Below, one piece after another: positions 23,761 through 33,700 of a stretch of DNA of 39,321 nt. Numbering within the stretch: the first letter of the stretch is position 1; every line of letters starts with the position of its first letter. The translations under genes were made by a program, and so were the position numbers. The DNA lies in the NCBI RefSeq assembly GCF_001458335.1, contig NZ_CYTO01000019.1, positions 25,677 to 64,997 of the forward strand, read 5' to 3'. Source of the DNA: Cognatishimia activa. GTDB lineage: Bacteria > Pseudomonadota > Alphaproteobacteria > Rhodobacterales > Rhodobacteraceae. A model generated the notes under the pieces. It worked only from the letters and a program-made list of their open reading frames with translations. It ran no database searches and was not told the DNA's origin.

Positions 23761-24969
23761 ATGAAACTGCAAGGTCCCTTTCTGTTTATTCTGGCGACAT
23801 TGATGATCGATGCGATTGGCATCGGCATCGTGTTCCCGATCATGCCCGATTTGATGGAGCGGGTCGGGGCCGGCACCACGGCGGAAGGCGCGCTTTGGGG
23901 TGGGATCATGATGTCGGCCTATGCGGTCGCCATGTTTTTGTTTGGCCCCATTATGGGAAATCTGTCTGATGCTTACGGCCGCCGCCCGATCCTGATCGCG
24001 ACGCTTCTGACGCTTGCGATCGACTACGTGATTATGGCTCTGGCGCAAACCTACTGGGTGCTGTTGATCGGTCGTGTGATGGCGGGGATTGCGGGCGCCA
24101 GCCACACGACGGCGACCGCCTATATTGCCGATATTGCAGATCCGAAAGAACGTGGTGCAGCTTTTGGAATGATTGGCGCGGCCTTTGGCATTGGCTTTGT
24201 GCTGGGTCCGGCGATTGGCGGGTTGGCGTCAGGTCTACATATCACTGCGCCATTCTGGATTGCGGCGGGCCTTGCGGCCGCCAACGTCGCCTTCGGGATT
24301 TTCATTCTGCCGGAATCTCTAAAACCAGAGAACCGGCGCAAATTCACAATGTCCGGCCTTAACCCATTTAGCGCCATTCTAAAGGCCTTCCGCATCCCCG
24401 GGCTGGCGATCCCTTTGGCCTGCCTATTTGTCTTTGAGTTCGCAAATCTCGTTTATCCCACCCTTTGGGCCTTTTGGGGCCGCGAGGTGTTTGGCTGGAC
24501 CGGCTTTGTGATCGGCCTCAGCCTATCGGCCTATGGCATCTTAATCGCTATTGTTCAGGCCGGGATCTTGCCGCAGCTGACAAAACGGTTTGGCGACCAC
24601 AAAACGCTTTTGATCGGTGTTGCCGCGGGGGTGATTGGCATGGTTGGTTTTGGGCTGACCAACAACATATGGGTCGTCGCGATCGTTCTGCCAATCGCAG
24701 CACTCGGGGATATGTCTCCGCCTTTGATGACGGCCATCGCGGCCAATACGGTTGGCGAAGATCAGCAAGGGTTGGTTCAGGGGGTGATTGCGTCCCTCGC
24801 GTCCGTTGCGTCCATTGCCGCGCCGCTGGCGATGACGAGCGTTTTTGAATGGTACGTGAATGAATCACAAATCTATCTACCGGGCGCGCCTTATCTTTTT
24901 GCTGCCATACTCATCATCGCCATGGTGCCTTTGATATTGCGGTTACGATCCACAGATCATTCCCCTTAA
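23761..24969 (+). CDS. MFS exporter, TetA-like (DHA1 family)
   Basis: Proton-driven drug/metabolite exporter of the inner membrane. From the ATG at 23761 it is 402 aa with about twelve transmembrane helices; an in-frame GTG at 23746 is less likely because the protein from MKLQGPFLF matches the family start. The helix-1 motif MIDAIGIGIVFPIMPDL and the loop 2-3 motif GNLSDAYGRRPILI are those of TetA-type transporters. The substrate cannot be told from sequence; many chromosomal members of this group do not confer tetracycline resistance. No Shine-Dalgarno is obvious. It is followed by a hairpin at 24971. Confidence 0.85.
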   Translation: MKLQGPFLFILATLMIDAIGIGIVFPIMPDLMERVGAGTTAEGALWGGIMMSAYAVAMFLFGPIMGNLSDAYGRRPILIATLLTLAIDYVIMALAQTYWVLLIGRVMAGIAGASHTTATAYIADIADPKERGAAFGMIGAAFGIGFVLGPAIGGLASGLHITAPFWIAAGLAAANVAFGIFILPESLKPENRRKFTMSGLNPFSAILKAFRIPGLAIPLACLFVFEFANLVYPTLWAFWGREVFGWTGFVIGLSLSAYGILIAIVQAGILPQLTKRFGDHKTLLIGVAAGVIGMVGFGLTNNIWVVAIVLPIAALGDMSPPLMTAIAANTVGEDQQGLVQGVIASLASVASIAAPLAMTSVFEWYVNESQIYLPGAPYLFAAILIIAMVPLILRLRSTDHSP

Positions 24970-24970
24970 G

Positions 24971-25005
24971 AATAAGGGGCGGCCATAGTGGCCTGCCTTA
25001 TTTCC
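24971..25005 (+). terminator. Probable terminator after MFS gene
   Basis: Outer stem AATAAGG/CCTTATT (24971-24977 with 24996-25002), a small internal loop, then GGCCA/TGGCC with a three-base loop, ending in TTT. Two bases past the stop codon. The tail is short, so moderate confidence. Confidence 0.6.
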
Positions 25006-25117
25006 GCTGCAGTTGCCGCGATTTGAGCACAAAAGCCCCCCGAAAATGATCTTCACACGCCCGACTTCTGCCTCTTGCCACGGGCCATATGCACAGGACT
25101 AAAGTTTTGGAGGTCTT

Positions 25118-25849
25118 GTGCGCGTTACGTTTTATGCAGTGGCTTTGACCCTAGCCAGCCCCTCTGTCGCAGGGGATCAAACAAGCGCATCCGCAATGCG
25201 CGTTACCGATCTGCCCGGCGGGTCTGCCATCGGGCGTCTGGTATTCGGAGGCCGGTCCATGTGCACCGGTGCTTTGGTATCCGATGACTTGGTGTTGACC
25301 GCGGCACACTGTTTGTATGACCCATTTAATGGGCGCAAAATCGATACGTCGAAGATGAAATTCCAAGCGGGTATGGCCGGTGGCAAAGCCAAAGCTGTGC
25401 GCGGTGTCGTCTCGGCAAAACATCACCCGGAATACAAACATCGCAAACGCGGTAAAAATGCGCAGCTTGGCTATGATGTGGCTCTCCTGCGCCTGAACGA
25501 AGCAATCCCAAGCTCTGCTGCCAAGCCGGTTCCTGTCGGTGGCCGCCCGGCCAAGGGCGAGATGCTTGGTGTGGTGTCTTATGCTTTGGGGCATAAGAAC
25601 GATCCAGCTTTCGCTTACCCGTGTCAGGTTTTGGCGCAGCAAAGCGAGACGCTCGTTATGTCTTGTGAAGTGGATTTCGGCGCTTCTGGTGCACCGGTCT
25701 TGTCCTTTGGCGATGGTCAGAAACCAGCCTTGGTTTCAGTCGTGTCTGCAAAAGCAGCCATGGGTGGACGCAAAGTCTCTGTCGGCACATCGCTAGACAC
25801 CAAGACGCTGAACGCGCTGATGACAGAAAGCTGGGCGAGCCTGAAGTAA
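25118..25849 (+). CDS. Secreted trypsin-like serine protease (S1 family)
   Basis: 243 aa with a GTG start preceded by GGAGG at five-base spacing. A signal peptide (about 1-19, ending SPSVAG) is followed by an S1 fold with the complete catalytic triad: His64 in TAAHC, Asp120 in YDVALLRL and Ser190 in GASGAPV. Cys49-Cys65 and Cys169-Cys183 are placed like the usual disulfides. The specificity pocket is not of classical trypsin type, so substrate preference is unknown. It is convergent with the type I secretion genes, with 26 bases between stops and no clear terminator. Whether it acts on the adhesin next door is unknown. Confidence 0.85.
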   Translation: MRVTFYAVALTLASPSVAGDQTSASAMRVTDLPGGSAIGRLVFGGRSMCTGALVSDDLVLTAAHCLYDPFNGRKIDTSKMKFQAGMAGGKAKAVRGVVSAKHHPEYKHRKRGKNAQLGYDVALLRLNEAIPSSAAKPVPVGGRPAKGEMLGVVSYALGHKNDPAFAYPCQVLAQQSETLVMSCEVDFGASGAPVLSFGDGQKPALVSVVSAKAAMGGRKVSVGTSLDTKTLNALMTESWASLK

Positions 25850-25875
25850 GGCGCAGCCCAATCACTTTCCGAAAA

Positions 25876-27057
25876 TCAAGCCTCGCGAAGAGCTTCGCGG
25901 GATTTATAGAGAGGTTTGAGCAGGTATTGCAGGATCGTTTTCGATCCCGTGTGCAGCTCGATCTGAGACCGCATGCCCGGCCTGATCTCGATATTCTTTT
26001 GCCGCTCGGTTAGGTCCGCCTGATCGACACTGACCGTGACTTTATAAAAAGGTGGTAGGGACGGATCTCGCTCGTCCTCGAATGTGTCCGCAGAGACAAA
26101 CTCCACTGTTCCCTTCAAGGTGCCATAGATCGTGTAGTCATATGCGGTCAGTTTAATTGTGGCCGATTGGCCGGGAGTGACGCTGGCGATGTTTTCCGGC
26201 GGAACCTTTGCCTCAACGAACAGATCTTCATCCAGCGGGATGATTTCAAAGATCTCTTCACCTGGGCGAACAACGCCGCCGATGGTTGTGACCGCGAGGT
26301 TGTTCACGATGCCCCGCATCGGAGCGGTGATCACGGTACGCTCTAGCTGGTCCGTCGCCAGACGCATTTCTTGGCGTTTGGACGTCAGCTCCTGCAGCGT
26401 TTCGGAATACTCTTCGGCACGGGTCAGCTCGGATTGCGTGACGATATCCATATATCGGATTTCCGCCTCAGAGGCTTCTGTGCGCGCCTTGTTCACTTCC
26501 AATAGCGCCACGAATTCCTGCTTATAAAGCCGCTGCATATTCGCAAGCTCTTCTTTTGCTTGCTCGAGTTGATCAAATGCCCCGTTGCTGCGGCTTGCGA
26601 AATCCGTCTGGCGCGCTTTCAGAAGCGCTGTTTCAGAGGTCACAATGCGCGGGGAACGCTTTGCCAGATCTGCGGGAACCTCAAACTCGTAATGACCTTC
26701 GATTTCCGCCTCAAGCCGCATACGTTTGATTTCTAGCGCGTCGATTTGGTCTTGGAGATCGTCAAAGGCAGACCGGAACTTGGTGTCTTGCAGCGTGGCC
26801 AAAACTTGGCCCGCTTCGACCTTGTCGCCCTGTTTCACGGAAATATCGGCGAGGATACCGCCTTCAAGGTTCTGAATGCTTTGGGAGCGAGAGGATGACA
26901 CCACCTCGCCGTCCGCGCGCACGATCTCGTCGACCCAAGCCACGGCAGCCCAGATCAGAAATAGTATCACCGCAAGGGCCACCAAACGGATCGTCTTGCG
27001 AGCGCTTCCCATTTGTTCGTCAAGTTCCGCGTCCATTGCGAAAGTGGAGTCCGTCAT
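25876..27057 (-). CDS. HlyD-type membrane-fusion protein of type I secretion system
   Basis: Periplasmic adaptor that links the ABC exporter to the TolC-like channel. 393 aa: a short cytoplasmic N-terminus, one transmembrane helix (about 24-45), a lipoyl/barrel-sandwich motif (GGILADISVKQGDKVEAGQVLATLQD), a long coiled-coil hairpin (about 95-255) and the second half-lipoyl motif (VITAPMRGIVNNLAVTTIGGVVRPGEEIFEIIP). Ends with the C-terminal barrel (GMRSQIELHTGSKTILQYLLKPL), which is standard for HlyD proteins. Overlaps the ABC gene stop by four bases (ATGA), so the two are translationally coupled. Last gene of the secretion operon. Confidence 0.93.
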   Translation of the reverse strand: MTDSTFAMDAELDEQMGSARKTIRLVALAVILFLIWAAVAWVDEIVRADGEVVSSSRSQSIQNLEGGILADISVKQGDKVEAGQVLATLQDTKFRSAFDDLQDQIDALEIKRMRLEAEIEGHYEFEVPADLAKRSPRIVTSETALLKARQTDFASRSNGAFDQLEQAKEELANMQRLYKQEFVALLEVNKARTEASEAEIRYMDIVTQSELTRAEEYSETLQELTSKRQEMRLATDQLERTVITAPMRGIVNNLAVTTIGGVVRPGEEIFEIIPLDEDLFVEAKVPPENIASVTPGQSATIKLTAYDYTIYGTLKGTVEFVSADTFEDERDPSLPPFYKVTVSVDQADLTERQKNIEIRPGMRSQIELHTGSKTILQYLLKPLYKSREALREA

Positions 27058-29312
27058 GAGCGATTCCCTGATGCGAGATGCGCAAGCACCTGTTCGCGCG
27101 GCCCATCTACAACCAAGCGACCGGCCTGCAGGATCAGTGTCCGATTGGACAGCGCAAGGATCGGTGTACGGTGGGTTGCGATGATTGCGGTGCGGTTCTC
27201 AAGCCACGGGCCTAAGCGGCTGACCAATGTGCGTTCCAGCGTTTGGTCAAGCGCGGCAGTCGGTTCATCCAGCAATACAATCTGCGGGTTCTGCAGCCAC
27301 AACCGCGCCCAACCGATGGATTGGCGTTGACCAATGGACAGACCCTCACCGCCATCGCGGATTTCCAAATCCAGCCCTTGCGGGTGGTTGCGCAAAAACG
27401 GGCCAAGCCCTGCAAAGTCAAACGCTTGCATCAAGCGATCATCATCGCGCTCTAGCTGGCTGAGGTTCAGGTTATCGCGCAAGCTTCCTGCAAACAGGCG
27501 CACGTCTTGGCCCAAATATCCAACGCCGCGGCGGATGTCGCGGGGGTCGATTTGGGACATGTCGGTGTCATCCAGCAGGATGCGGCCCTTGGTCGGGGCA
27601 TAAAGCCCGGCAATCAGCTTCAGAAGCGTAGATTTGCCAGAACCGTTGGCCCCGAGAATGGTCACGCGCTGACCCGGTTTGATCACGACACCTGGCACGT
27701 CCAATGTCTGTGCGCCGCCTTCGTCATAAGAGAAGGCAAGCTCGCGCAGCTCAAACTTTCCGTTCAGAGTTTCGCGACGCAGATAGGTGCGGTCCTCGTC
27801 TTTTTCCTGAGGAGCAAGCGCGATGGCGTCAAGGCTTTCCAGCGCGCCTTTCACGTTGTTCCAGCGGGCCATGATCCCGGCGAATTGGGTGAGAGGGGCG
27901 AGCGTGCGGCTTGTCAGAATGCCGGTCGCGATGATCGTGCCGACGGTGAATTCACCGGCGAAAACCAAATAGGTGCCAACCACAACCGTGGCCACATAGG
28001 TCACCTGCTGCACCCCTTGGGACCAATAGGTCAGCATGCCAGACAGACGACGTTGCTCGGCGGAGCTATGGGACGACAGGCTGTTGAGCTCATCCCAAAG
28101 TCGCAGCACACGTTCTTCACCGCGCTGGGTTTTCACCGTGTCGAGTTCGGTGATCACCTCTTGCAGAAGCCTGCCCGATTTAGATGCGGCCCCTTGGGTC
28201 TTGCGGGTCAGAGCGATCATGCGTTTTTGCAACGCGTAGGCGGGCACAACCATCAGGATGCCGCCGATCACCAAGAGCCAGACCAGATTGCCGGCGATCG
28301 AGGCCACGAGTAGCAGGAAGATCAGGATAAACGGAATATCTGCCAACACGGAGATCGTGCTGGAGGTGAAGAAGTCTCGAACACTGGCGAAATCGCGGGT
28401 GGCTGCGAATAGACCCGAGGCGGGCAGGGGGCGTTTGTCAGAGCGCATGCCCAGCAAACGACGCATCAAAGTATGCTGAATGGACAGTTCTATCCGTCGG
28501 CCGGCGGCGTCGCTCATTCGGGCGCGCGCGAGTTTTAAAGCGCCTTCAAGCGCGACAGCCATAATCGCACCAATTGCCAGAACCCAAAGGGTCGCCTGGG
28601 ATTGGTGCGGGATCACCCGGTCATAAACTTGCAGAGAAAACAAAGCTACGCCCACGGCAAGGATATTGGCGACCAACGAGCCAAGCATGATCTCTGCCAT
28701 TTGCGGTTTGAAGTTGCGGAACTCACCCCAAAACCAGTGGCCTTTCGATGCCTGCGGCAGATGACGTTCAGCGATTTGTTGTAAGGTGACCTTTGCACGC
28801 AGGATAGTTCCGCTGAAGAACGGTTCAAAGTCGGCAACCGGAACTTCCGCCCGATTGTCCATGCAGCTTGTGTCAAAAATCGTCAGGGTTTGCTCTTCCT
28901 GAGACAGTACCAGCACCGACTGCCCGTTTTTCATCAGCGTGATCGCGGGCCAGCTTTGCGGTGCGATTTGCGCTTTAGAAGAAATCCTAGGCTCCACCCC
29001 TGCATGCTTTAATGCCTTAGCGAGCGCTTTGATTGACACATCGCCCGGAGAGCTGGTCCACATGTATTCAGCGATGTCGACAACCGGACATTCTTCGCCG
29101 TGGAGACCAGCCAGTGTTGAAATCAACTGAGCCCGATGCTGGATGCGTTTGGCGGTGCCGTTGATGAGGTCGCTGATGCCTGCGTCGGTCTCGCCGCCTG
29201 TCGTCGGCGCTACAACCTGTTTCGGTGGGGCAATCGGTATGTTTGAAGGTGCGGTTTTTGCCTTTGTGACCGGGTTGATCGACAGAACAATAGGGGCTTT
29301 GCTCTGGCTCAT
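27054..29312 (-). CDS. LapB-type type I secretion ABC exporter
   Basis: Fused membrane/ATPase subunit that drives adhesin export. 752 aa: a disordered N-terminus, a C39-peptidase-like domain (about 55-170) in which no catalytic Cys is seen at the expected place, six transmembrane helices (about 205-480), and an ATPase domain with Walker A GANGSGKST (554-562), signature LSIGQRQS (about 658), Walker B IVLLDEP (about 678-684) and H-loop His714. A degenerate C39-like domain is characteristic of LapB/HlyB-type exporters of unprocessed large substrates, so it likely binds the cargo instead of cutting a leader. Overlaps the genes on both sides by four bases. Confidence 0.92.
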   Translation of the reverse strand: MSQSKAPIVLSINPVTKAKTAPSNIPIAPPKQVVAPTTGGETDAGISDLINGTAKRIQHRAQLISTLAGLHGEECPVVDIAEYMWTSSPGDVSIKALAKALKHAGVEPRISSKAQIAPQSWPAITLMKNGQSVLVLSQEEQTLTIFDTSCMDNRAEVPVADFEPFFSGTILRAKVTLQQIAERHLPQASKGHWFWGEFRNFKPQMAEIMLGSLVANILAVGVALFSLQVYDRVIPHQSQATLWVLAIGAIMAVALEGALKLARARMSDAAGRRIELSIQHTLMRRLLGMRSDKRPLPASGLFAATRDFASVRDFFTSSTISVLADIPFILIFLLLVASIAGNLVWLLVIGGILMVVPAYALQKRMIALTRKTQGAASKSGRLLQEVITELDTVKTQRGEERVLRLWDELNSLSSHSSAEQRRLSGMLTYWSQGVQQVTYVATVVVGTYLVFAGEFTVGTIIATGILTSRTLAPLTQFAGIMARWNNVKGALESLDAIALAPQEKDEDRTYLRRETLNGKFELRELAFSYDEGGAQTLDVPGVVIKPGQRVTILGANGSGKSTLLKLIAGLYAPTKGRILLDDTDMSQIDPRDIRRGVGYLGQDVRLFAGSLRDNLNLSQLERDDDRLMQAFDFAGLGPFLRNHPQGLDLEIRDGGEGLSIGQRQSIGWARLWLQNPQIVLLDEPTAALDQTLERTLVSRLGPWLENRTAIIATHRTPILALSNRTLILQAGRLVVDGPREQVLAHLASGNRS

Positions 29313-30655
29313 ATCTGGTCTCCGCTGGCAAGAAGGCCGAGGTCGCGTGCCAGTTCCAATTGCGCGATCATGACGTCATATTTGGCGTCCAAATGTTCCA
29401 TCCGGCGCCGGATGGATTTCTCATACGCATTGACCACTTCGATGACCGAGCGCTGACCCGCTTTGAACTGGGATTCAAACAGACGGAATGTCTTGTGGCC
29501 TTCGTCTGCAAGCGCTGCCGCGTCCATTTCTTGGCGCTTTAGGCTCGAAATCCGGTGTTCAAGGCGGTTGATCGAACGCTCTGATTTCTGACGCGCTTCC
29601 ACAACCTGACGTTCGGCCGCTTCTTGGGTACTTTGGATGGCACGCAGTTCTGCTCCCGTCCCAAATCCAAAACCTTGATCACTGCCAGCGCGCAGACCTC
29701 CGGTCACGCCGTCGCCATTTGCGGTTGCCGTCGCTTTGATGCTTGGAAGCTTGGCGGCGCGTTCTGCTTTGGCTTGCGCCACGCTGCGCTTGCCTTCCGC
29801 ACTTGCGCGGATCACGGCCAAAGTATCGACTGAAGGACGGGTAATGCTCAAGTTGCCCACAGGCACGCCCGGGAAGTCGCTTTTGGTCAGAATACGCAGT
29901 TCCGAAAGCGCGATTGCCGCGGATTCAGACGCGTTCTGCACGCCGTTTTGCAGGTCCAAAACCTTGCCGTCCACGGTGCGCAAATCGCCCTTGTTTGATA
30001 CGCCACCACGAACACGGCCATCTACAACCCGCTGCAATGCCCGCATGCGACCCAAGGCCTTCTCGCCTTCTTGTGCTTTCGCTTGTCCACGCAAAGCGGA
30101 AACATAAAGCGACACAGCCGTAAAAACGCGCTCGTTCATGTCTTCAGACAAGGACACCGCTGCCACTTCCACATCCGCCGCTGCAAAAGCGCGTTCGGCT
30201 TTGCGTTTGCCGTTGTCAAACACCACTTGCTCGACCAGCAAGCTGGTGATGACTTCGCCGAGACTGGTCAGACTGATCGACGGGCCGATGGTTGGAAGCC
30301 AGTTCTTGTTGGCGGCTTCGGCACGCAGCTTCGCGCTGCGCAGTTCCGCTTCGGCGGCACTCGCACCGGTTGCCAATGCGGCTTGAGCAATTTGACCATA
30401 TGTACTGTCAGCATGGAGCACAGAGTGACGGTTTTGAAGTTCCGTGATGATCTCGGAGTCGGCATTGGCTAACGCTTTGTCATCCGATTGGTCACGACGT
30501 GCGAAAAGACCTTTCCTCTCTTCACCCGCCGCGCGCTCAGAGCGATCTGAACCCGGCAGCTTCGCCATGAGCTCTTTGGCGGTCGGCAAGTCCGAGACAC
30601 ACCCCGTCAGCGCGAGGCTGGCAATCAAGGGGAGGATCAATCGGGCGTGGGCCAA
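29309..30655 (-). CDS. TolC-family outer-membrane lipoprotein channel
   Basis: Outer-membrane channel of the type I system. About 448 aa from a TTG start at 30655 with GGAAAG upstream; the frame is open back to a TTG at 30697, but that lies inside a hairpin. N-terminus LAHARLILPLIASLALTGCVSD has a lipobox (ALTGC), so it is probably lipid-anchored. The rest is long helices in two repeats (for example AERAFAAADVEVAAVSLSEDMNERVFTAVSLYVSALRGQ and KSERSINRLEHRISSLKRQEMDAAALADEGHKTFRLFESQFKAGQRSVIEVVNAYEKS), the TolC pattern. Overlaps the ABC gene by four bases. Confidence 0.88.
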   Translation of the reverse strand: MAHARLILPLIASLALTGCVSDLPTAKELMAKLPGSDRSERAAGEERKGLFARRDQSDDKALANADSEIITELQNRHSVLHADSTYGQIAQAALATGASAAEAELRSAKLRAEAANKNWLPTIGPSISLTSLGEVITSLLVEQVVFDNGKRKAERAFAAADVEVAAVSLSEDMNERVFTAVSLYVSALRGQAKAQEGEKALGRMRALQRVVDGRVRGGVSNKGDLRTVDGKVLDLQNGVQNASESAAIALSELRILTKSDFPGVPVGNLSITRPSVDTLAVIRASAEGKRSVAQAKAERAAKLPSIKATATANGDGVTGGLRAGSDQGFGFGTGAELRAIQSTQEAAERQVVEARQKSERSINRLEHRISSLKRQEMDAAALADEGHKTFRLFESQFKAGQRSVIEVVNAYEKSIRRRMEHLDAKYDVMIAQLELARDLGLLASGDQI

Positions 30656-30681
30656 AGGGTTTTCTTTCCGGGAAGAGAAGC

Positions 30682-30715
30682 GACGGCGCTCTTGCAAGTG
30701 CGCCGTCTTTTTCTT
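30682..30715. terminator. Hairpin between adhesin and secretion genes; U-tract on plus strand
   Basis: 8-bp stem GACGGCGC/GCGCCGTC (30682-30689 with 30700-30707) and a 10-base loop. The T run (30708-30715) follows on the plus strand, so as a terminator it would act on antisense transcripts. For the minus-strand operon it is a hairpin without a following U-tract, right after the adhesin stop codon. Confidence 0.65.
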
Positions 30716-30717
30716 GG

Positions 30718-33700
30718 TTAGATGACCATGTTGATGTCTTGGTCAACGATCAGGGTGACGCCGTCATCACCGACGGTGTAGACGTCGTAATCTTCACCTT
30801 CGATATTCACGGTATCGCCCGTCGCCTGCGCACCATTGACTGTCAGCGTATCATCACTGCCGCCATGAACGGTGAGCGTGTCAGACGTATCGGACAGATC
30901 GCGAATCTGAGACTCTGTCAGCGTCAGGTTCACGTCTGCCGCGTAATCCAGCTCGATGCCTTCAATCTGGAAATTGCCCAAGGATGCGTGATCTAGCGTG
31001 CCTGCGTTGGTCGCGTTGTCGTCCAGGATCAGAAGCGTGTCAGATTGGTTGCCTGCTGCATCTTCGCCCGCAATTACTAGGTTCGTACCTTCAGATGCCG
31101 CTGGATTCAGAGCAAAGAGGCTCTCATCTGGTGTGAGGTTCACCTCTGTCGCGTTGAATGCGCTGGACGTTCCGTTTGAATTCAAACCATGGATCGAGAT
31201 ATCTTGATCGCTGCTTTCAACCGAAACGGCTGTCACATCATCATCAGAGAAGGTCACAGAGCTGATCAATGGATTATTGACCTCTGTATCCACGCTGAAC
31301 TGGCTGCTGGCCGTTGCCGTGTTGCCCGCCAAGTCTGTCGCCGTGACGTTCGCGGTGGTGGTGTATGTCCCTTCAGGCAAGCTGCCGTTTTCGTAGGTGA
31401 CAGACCATGTGCCGCTTTCAGTGACCGTGGTCGAACGAACGACGCCACCAATCTCCACGCTGATGGTCGAGCCCGGTTCGCCTGTTCCGTCCAGCGTGAC
31501 GCCACTCTGCATTTCAGCGGCGTTGATGGTCGCATCTCCGACCGCAGGTTGCACAGAAACTGTCGCTTGAGTGGCAGTATCCACTTGGACTTCTTGGCTA
31601 GAGGTCGCAGTGTTGCCTGCAGCATCCGTGACAGTCGCCGTCAGCGTGCCTGTATATTCTCCTTGAGGAATTTCAGATGACGCGAAATTGGCTGTCCAAT
31701 TGCCGCTTCCATCCGCGGTCACTGTCTTTGTAACCCCCTGGAAAGAAACCTGCACTTGCTCACCCGCGTCTGCGATGCCTGTAAAGGCAAGACCGCCTGC
31801 CACTTCCGCCGCATTGGCGATATTGTCACCGCCTGCCTGATCATCATCGACCCCAACAGACACGTCTGTGTCTACTCGAATCGTGTCAGAAACGGTTGTG
31901 CTGTTGCCCGCTGTGTCGGTCGCGGTCACGCTCACCACAGCATCATATTCGCCAGATGGGATTTCCGACGATGTATATGTTGCCGACCAAGAGCCATCCG
32001 CACTTGCGGTCACGGTTTTGGTTACGCCATGCAAGGTCACTTGCACAGATGCACCCGCATCCGCGGTGCCTGTCAGGGTAAAGCCTGCGGCAACTTCTGC
32101 CGCATTGGCAGTGTCATCGCCGCCCACTTGGCCGTCGTCGATTGACGCGTCAATTTCAGTATCCACATGCACGGTACCGGTGGTTGTGCTTGTGTTGCCC
32201 ACGGGGTCCGTCGCTGTGACGGTGATCTGTGAGTCATATGTTCCCGACTGAATTTCACCCGCGGCAAAGCTTGCCGACCAGTTGCCATCGCTATCCGCTG
32301 TTACCGTGCGGTTGATGCCTTGGAAATTCACCACAACGCTCGAGCCCGCTTCCGCGGTGCCTGTCAGCGTAATGCCATCGGCCACTTCAGCAGCGTTGGC
32401 CACGTTATCATCTTCGATTGGTGCGCCCAAGGTAACGGAACCCTCGGTATCCACATGCAAAGTGTAGCTTTCGCTGTGGCTGTTGCCCGCCGCATCCGTC
32501 GCCGTCAAAGTGACGGTTTCGTCATAGGTTCCGGTCTGGATGGAAGTTGCCGAGAGATCCAAAGACCAAGTCCCGTTGTCACCAACAGTGGTTGTATAGC
32601 TTTCGCCTTGGATCTGGATCGTCAAAGACGCACCCGCTTCGCCAGTGCCAGTCAAAGTCACGCCATCAGTCAATTCTGATGCGCTAATGGTGTTGTCACC
32701 TTCTACGGTTCCCATGGCGATCTCAGGCGCAACCGTGTCGACAGACAACGTGTCTGTGGTGGTAACACTGTTGCCACGTTCATCGGTGGAGGTCACGGTG
32801 ACTTCGGTTTCGTACTCACCCGTCGCGATCTCGCCTGTGGCGAAGGAAACGGACCAAGAGCCATCGCCGCCAACGGTTGTGGTGTGCGTTGTGCCATTGA
32901 TGGTCACATCAATGGTCGCGCCCGCTTCGCCGGTGCCGGTAATCACGTGGCCGTCAGCGTGTTCTTCGGCGTTGACGACCTCGCCCACGGATAGGGTGCC
33001 TTCGGTCACAACCGCATCTGGCGCAGTTGTGTCGATGTCTACATCTGGGCCTGCCAAATCGTACTCGGTTCCGTCGGGCGCCACCACCTTCACGGTAGAG
33101 GCGTAAACGCCATCGGCCGGAAGCGTGGTTGGGTCAAACGCAACAGACCATGTGCCATCGTCACCTACAGTGGTCTCAATGGTTTCGTCGCCCACGGTTA
33201 CGGTAACGGTCGAGCCTGCCTCGCCTGTGCCAGACACTTCGGTGCCATCAGGGCCAGTGCCGCCGATAATGCGATCCACATCTGGATTGTCTACGGTTGG
33301 GACAATGGGTCCGTCCCCATTTCCACCGCCGCCGCCACCGCCGCCGCCACCGACGACCGCAATGCCACCAATCGCTGCTGCGCCAGCTGCACCTAGGCCG
33401 CCCAGGGCAGGGGCAACAAGTGGCGCGACCACCGGCTCAACCCGTTCCAGATCAAGGAAGGTAAGCTCGTCGTATTGTGACCATTTGCCCGAGATGTCAG
33501 CCACCTCGTAGGTCGCTGGGAATTGGTTGCCGATCGGGGTGCCAAGATCCACTTGATGGAACTCGCCCTCTTTGCTGAGATACAATTCTTTGTCCTCAGC
33601 ACCGCCATTGAAATACCCTTGCAGATTGATCACTTCGCCGCTGGCGAGTTCGATCAACAGATCATTTCCGTTTTGGATATATCCCACGACTTCAGAGGGA

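Noticed and set aside
27507-28313. 268-codon open frame on the plus strand inside the ABC exporter gene
   Set aside because: Antisense to a clear ABC transporter; the translation is His/Gln/Arg-rich without family features.
30655-30697. Extended N-terminus of the TolC-family gene from the TTG at 30697
   Set aside because: This start lies inside the hairpin and places fourteen charged residues before the lipoprotein signal; a later start fits better.
33301-33360. Low-complexity GGC/GCC run as a possible simple repeat or frameshift site
   Set aside because: It encodes the in-frame glycine linker of the adhesin; the frame is intact on both sides.
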